Below are positions 61,427 to 64,000 of a stretch of DNA of 64,000 bases, one piece after another. The stretch's first letter is position 1. Each line of letters opens with the position of its first letter. Both the position numbers and the translations under genes were made by a program. The DNA is from Viscum album (Eukaryota > Streptophyta > Magnoliopsida > Santalales > Viscaceae), in NCBI GenBank assembly GCA_963277665.1, contig OY728120.1, positions 938,605,195-938,669,194 on the forward strand, in the 5' to 3' direction. A model generated the notes under the pieces. That model was given only the letters and a program-made list of their open reading frames with translations. It made no database searches and was not told where the DNA came from.

Positions 61427-62450
61427 TAATATAATCCCATCTGAAGAAATGAAAAGTGTAGAAGCAGATAAATCAACAGAGCTACAAAATGATGTTATGT
61501 TATGATGTTTTTACTAAAAAAAATGTACTCCAAGAAAAAATACAAGAATGATATCAAACTGAAATAAAAATGACAAAAATTAAAACTACAGTATCTCCAT
61601 CAAGGATTGACCCTCTACCCCCAATCTCCACCCTAAGTAGTAATAAACACTCAAGAAATGAGAGAAACATGAATCCCATTATCCATTCCCCCATTCTTAA
61701 TGTCTACTCAGGTACCAAATGGCTCATAAGAAGAGAGTGAGGCATAATCTCAGTACGTTGACACCCATGGTCTCTAGACCATTCCATTTTTTTCTATGAT
61801 CAAAAGCATTGTTCCAATATATAATTAGTTTATGAAAATAAAAAAAATTAAACATGGTCATAGTTCACAACGACACCCATAAAATTCAACCTACTTTAGC
61901 CGGAGTGGGGAATCTGAATAATGTGCCAGTAATAAGAAGGATGTATGTATGTATATATATAAAGTCTCTAAAAAAGAAGTTATAAAAAAGGGAAAATTCC
62001 CCATGTTTGTTCTTTTTCATGGATCTAATTTTTATGTCAATAAAGGGTGATTTAAGGCACTAAAATGTATCACTATTCACATGTAACCCAAAGATGAATC
62101 AAATAAAACCTTTCATTCGTTATCACTATTATTAAATTCATGTTTAGAGTTGGAGTCTGAGCCCATTCAAAATGTATCACAACTGTAAATCCTTCAATAT
62201 ATCCAATACCATCGATCACTTCTAAGGTAATCTTCTGAATGACCACATATCGCTCAAGGTTTGGCATTACCATGTGTCTGTCTCGTGTATCGCACCTCAG
62301 GGGTTGATTATCACCTGAGGCATGGAATAACCACTTTACCAATGAGTCAATCCTTTATTATCCCTTAGGAAAATGGTATTATTTATGAGTATACATAAAA
62401 CCCAGGGAAACCATCATCTAAAAAAACTAAGACATCACCTCCACGATGTG
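61427..62450. other. Unassigned LTR-like sequence right of solo LTR F
   Basis: It has mixed composition with more G+C than average and gypsy-LTR flavour (for example CCATGTTTGGTCC near 62483, also seen near 2320 in element C). The 89-codon minus-strand frame 62073-62342 has no family I recognise. A tetranucleotide run (TGTA)n/(TATG)n lies near 61940. Confidence 0.35.
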
Positions 62451-63820
62451 TAGTGTTGTAACCAATAAAGAGTGGATAGTCCATGTTTGGTCCTTAATAC
62501 AGAACCCAAGTTTTCTCACTACATTGAATTTAATTAGATTTCAAGGAAGTATATATCATAGATTGTGGATTTATAATTTCTAAAAACAATTTAAGAAACA
62601 ATTTTCCATTACTAAAAAAATAAAAATTCATTTTTCTCTTTAATATTGGAATATCATGGAAAAAAATTTAAACAAAAAAATCATTAGGCATAAACAACCA
62701 AACAATTCCAAAATTCAGGGTACGTATTTATCCTAAATATTTTATTTTATTTAAAACTCTACCAAGGAGGGGTCGTTCAACACATGAAATTAATAAATTA
62801 ATTATCAAGGGCTAATTAAAATATCAAAAATTATGTCGAAATACACAAAGGGGTATCCAATGATGTTTCAAAAAATTGAACAATATAGTTTGTCTCAAAC
62901 ATGGGTTCAATACTTAGGCTATATAATTTAATTTAATTAGAATACGAAAAATATAATGTTGTTGGTGGGCATCGACGTGCGGCACCATGTCCAATATAAA
63001 ATATGAAATGAAATTATGGGAAATCTGGTAGATTCCCTACCACATAACTGTAGTGCATCCAATGCTCCACGATGATCATTCATTTAATCTAAATGGAACA
63101 AAATTGATGATTTTAGAAAAACCCCCATTTCAGGAAAAACCTTCTACGACTGATAGGGGATGATATCCTACAATTCTTGGTGCATAAAGGTATCCCTACC
63201 GAGAATTTTATTTCATAGAAGACGACATTGATAACAAGTGATAAATGGAGTCGCAGTGGGCATTTGAAGGTTGAGAGGAGGAGGAGGAGGTGCACCATAA
63301 TGGGATGCTATTAGGGCAACGCACCAAGGGAGAGGGAAGAGATAAAGTGAGAAAAAAAGAAAAGAAATAATGAAAATAGAAAAATAAAAGCAAAATAAAA
63401 ATAATAAAATAAGGAAAAAATAAAAAAAATAAAATAAACAATAAAAAATAAAATAAAAGGGATGGGAAAGAAAATAAAAATAATAAAAAAATGTTAATTC
63501 CAATTTTAATTATTTTTACATTTCTCCTAACGCCGATTTTATTTTATTATAAAAATTCTTTTCACCCCTTTTTTACTTTTTTTTAATTTCCTTTACATTC
63601 CATTCATTTCCTTTTCGATTTCAATTTATTATTATTAACCCCAATATTATGATAGGGTGTTATGTAATATTCTACATAAAACCCATAAAATCACATAATA
63701 ATTTTAATATCTCTCTGGGACTGACAACAAGGTTAACAGGTGTGCACCCTAGGTCACTTTAATGATTTGAACAAAAAACGTTTAAATAGTTCGTACCTTG
63801 ACTAAAGTTGGGCCGTTACA
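62450..63820 (-). repeat. 3' LTR of gypsy element D (left end uncertain)
   Basis: The minus-strand start is sharp: the plus strand ends TTGGGCCGTTACA at 63820, so the LTR starts TGTAACGGCCCAA. About 490 bp inside it has a CT-rich leader with CTCTCCCTCTCCC like LTR C (about 460 bp inside). The left boundary is not resolved. The low-complexity frames at 63113-63503 are translations of this purine/pyrimidine tract, not genes. Confidence 0.6.
63360..63490. repeat. A-rich low-complexity tract in LTR D
   Basis: A long run of AAAATAAAA-type sequence with G interspersed on the plus strand. On the minus strand it is T/C-rich and gives spurious Phe-rich frames in more than one register. Confidence 0.7.
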
Positions 63821-64000
63821 ACCTCCCCTCATTAAGACAACTCATCCCTAAGTATCCCTTCTAGGTTAGTGGAATTTCATATTATAGAAGCATCAGCCAT
63901 TGAGAACACACATCTATCTCCCACTCCCATGTCTTATATTGAACACTTCAATACATTTATATCACATGGACTAGAGGAACTAACCTACCTCCTATATCCT
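63821..64000 (-). pseudogene. 3' end of gypsy element D interior: polyprotein tail and PPT
   Basis: The polypurine tract reads AATGAGGGGAGGT on the minus strand (63821-63833), directly before the LTR start. Upstream, GGATACTTAGGGATGAGTTG matches the place where plant gypsy elements have the CGAGGACGAAATTT...AAGGGGGGGAGG ending. Further in, a frame gives WEWEIDVCSQ, a possible remnant of the (A)TWExE tail after integrase. The rest of the element lies beyond the window. Confidence 0.6.

Noticed and set aside
62073..62342. An 89-codon minus-strand frame with fair composition
   Set aside because: No motif is recognisable and the surroundings look like LTR sequence. It was left unassigned rather than called a gene.
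63208..63503. Overlapping Phe/Leu-rich open frames of 77 and 96 codons on the minus strand
   Set aside because: Both are translations of one T/C-rich low-complexity tract in different registers and lie in LTR D.

Overview
This window looks like repeat-filled intergenic DNA from a flowering-plant nuclear genome. It is very A+T-rich (roughly three quarters by eye) and CpG-poor outside one young insertion, and no open reading frame exceeds 148 codons. What can be identified is Ty3/gypsy and Ty1/copia LTR-retrotransposon remains with plant-type primer-binding and polypurine boundaries, two decayed CACTA (En/Spm) DNA transposons and one tRNA-derived SINE. I found no host gene, rRNA, intact tRNA gene, CRISPR array or bacterial-style operon.

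Layout, left to right. (1) 1-4776: gypsy element C on the minus strand, with gag, protease and the start of reverse transcriptase as a stop-riddled pseudogene running off the left edge, plus its 5' LTR. (2) 4777-7747: unassigned, holding the longest open frame of the window (5906-6352, plus). (3) about 7748-19916: element A, minus, with two ~5.1-5.2 kb LTRs around only 1.8 kb of interior. (4) 19917-22373: unassigned. (5) 22374-26609: solo LTR G of the A family, plus strand. (6) 27541-45040: element B, minus, related to A, with 3.1 kb LTRs and an interior holding gag remains only. Its right-hand (5') LTR is interrupted by an 8.85 kb CACTA transposon (33279-42128) and by a 140-bp SINE (42568-42707). 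(7) about 45513-51445: element E, minus, copia-like, both LTRs present. (8) about 52100-58260: a second, more decayed CACTA element. (9) 59289-61426: LTR fragments H and I, and copia solo LTR F (59931-61426) with a perfect 5-bp target duplication. (10) to 64000: the 3' LTR and polypurine tract of another minus-strand gypsy element D.

Nesting gives a relative chronology. B is older than the CACTA copy and the SINE inside it, because B's left LTR carries neither. Removing both insertions from the right LTR leaves 3116 bp against 3112 bp in the left LTR, a strong internal check of the boundaries. F looks youngest: it keeps CpG-rich repeats and an exact TSD. LTR pairs of A, B and E have diverged to roughly 70-75% or less by eye, so these are old insertions that were never purged.

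Nothing here forms a working pathway. The functional logic is that of autonomous and non-autonomous transposons: A, B and G have LTR promoters and priming sites but little coding capacity, so they probably depended on proteins supplied by fuller gypsy elements such as C. I did not find a convincing new biological system. The most unusual items are the long-LTR, small-interior A/B/G family with two classes of internal tandem repeats, the precisely dissectable CACTA copy whose ends read CAGTAGT, and the CpG-rich TGCGYG repeats flanking the TATA box of solo LTR F.
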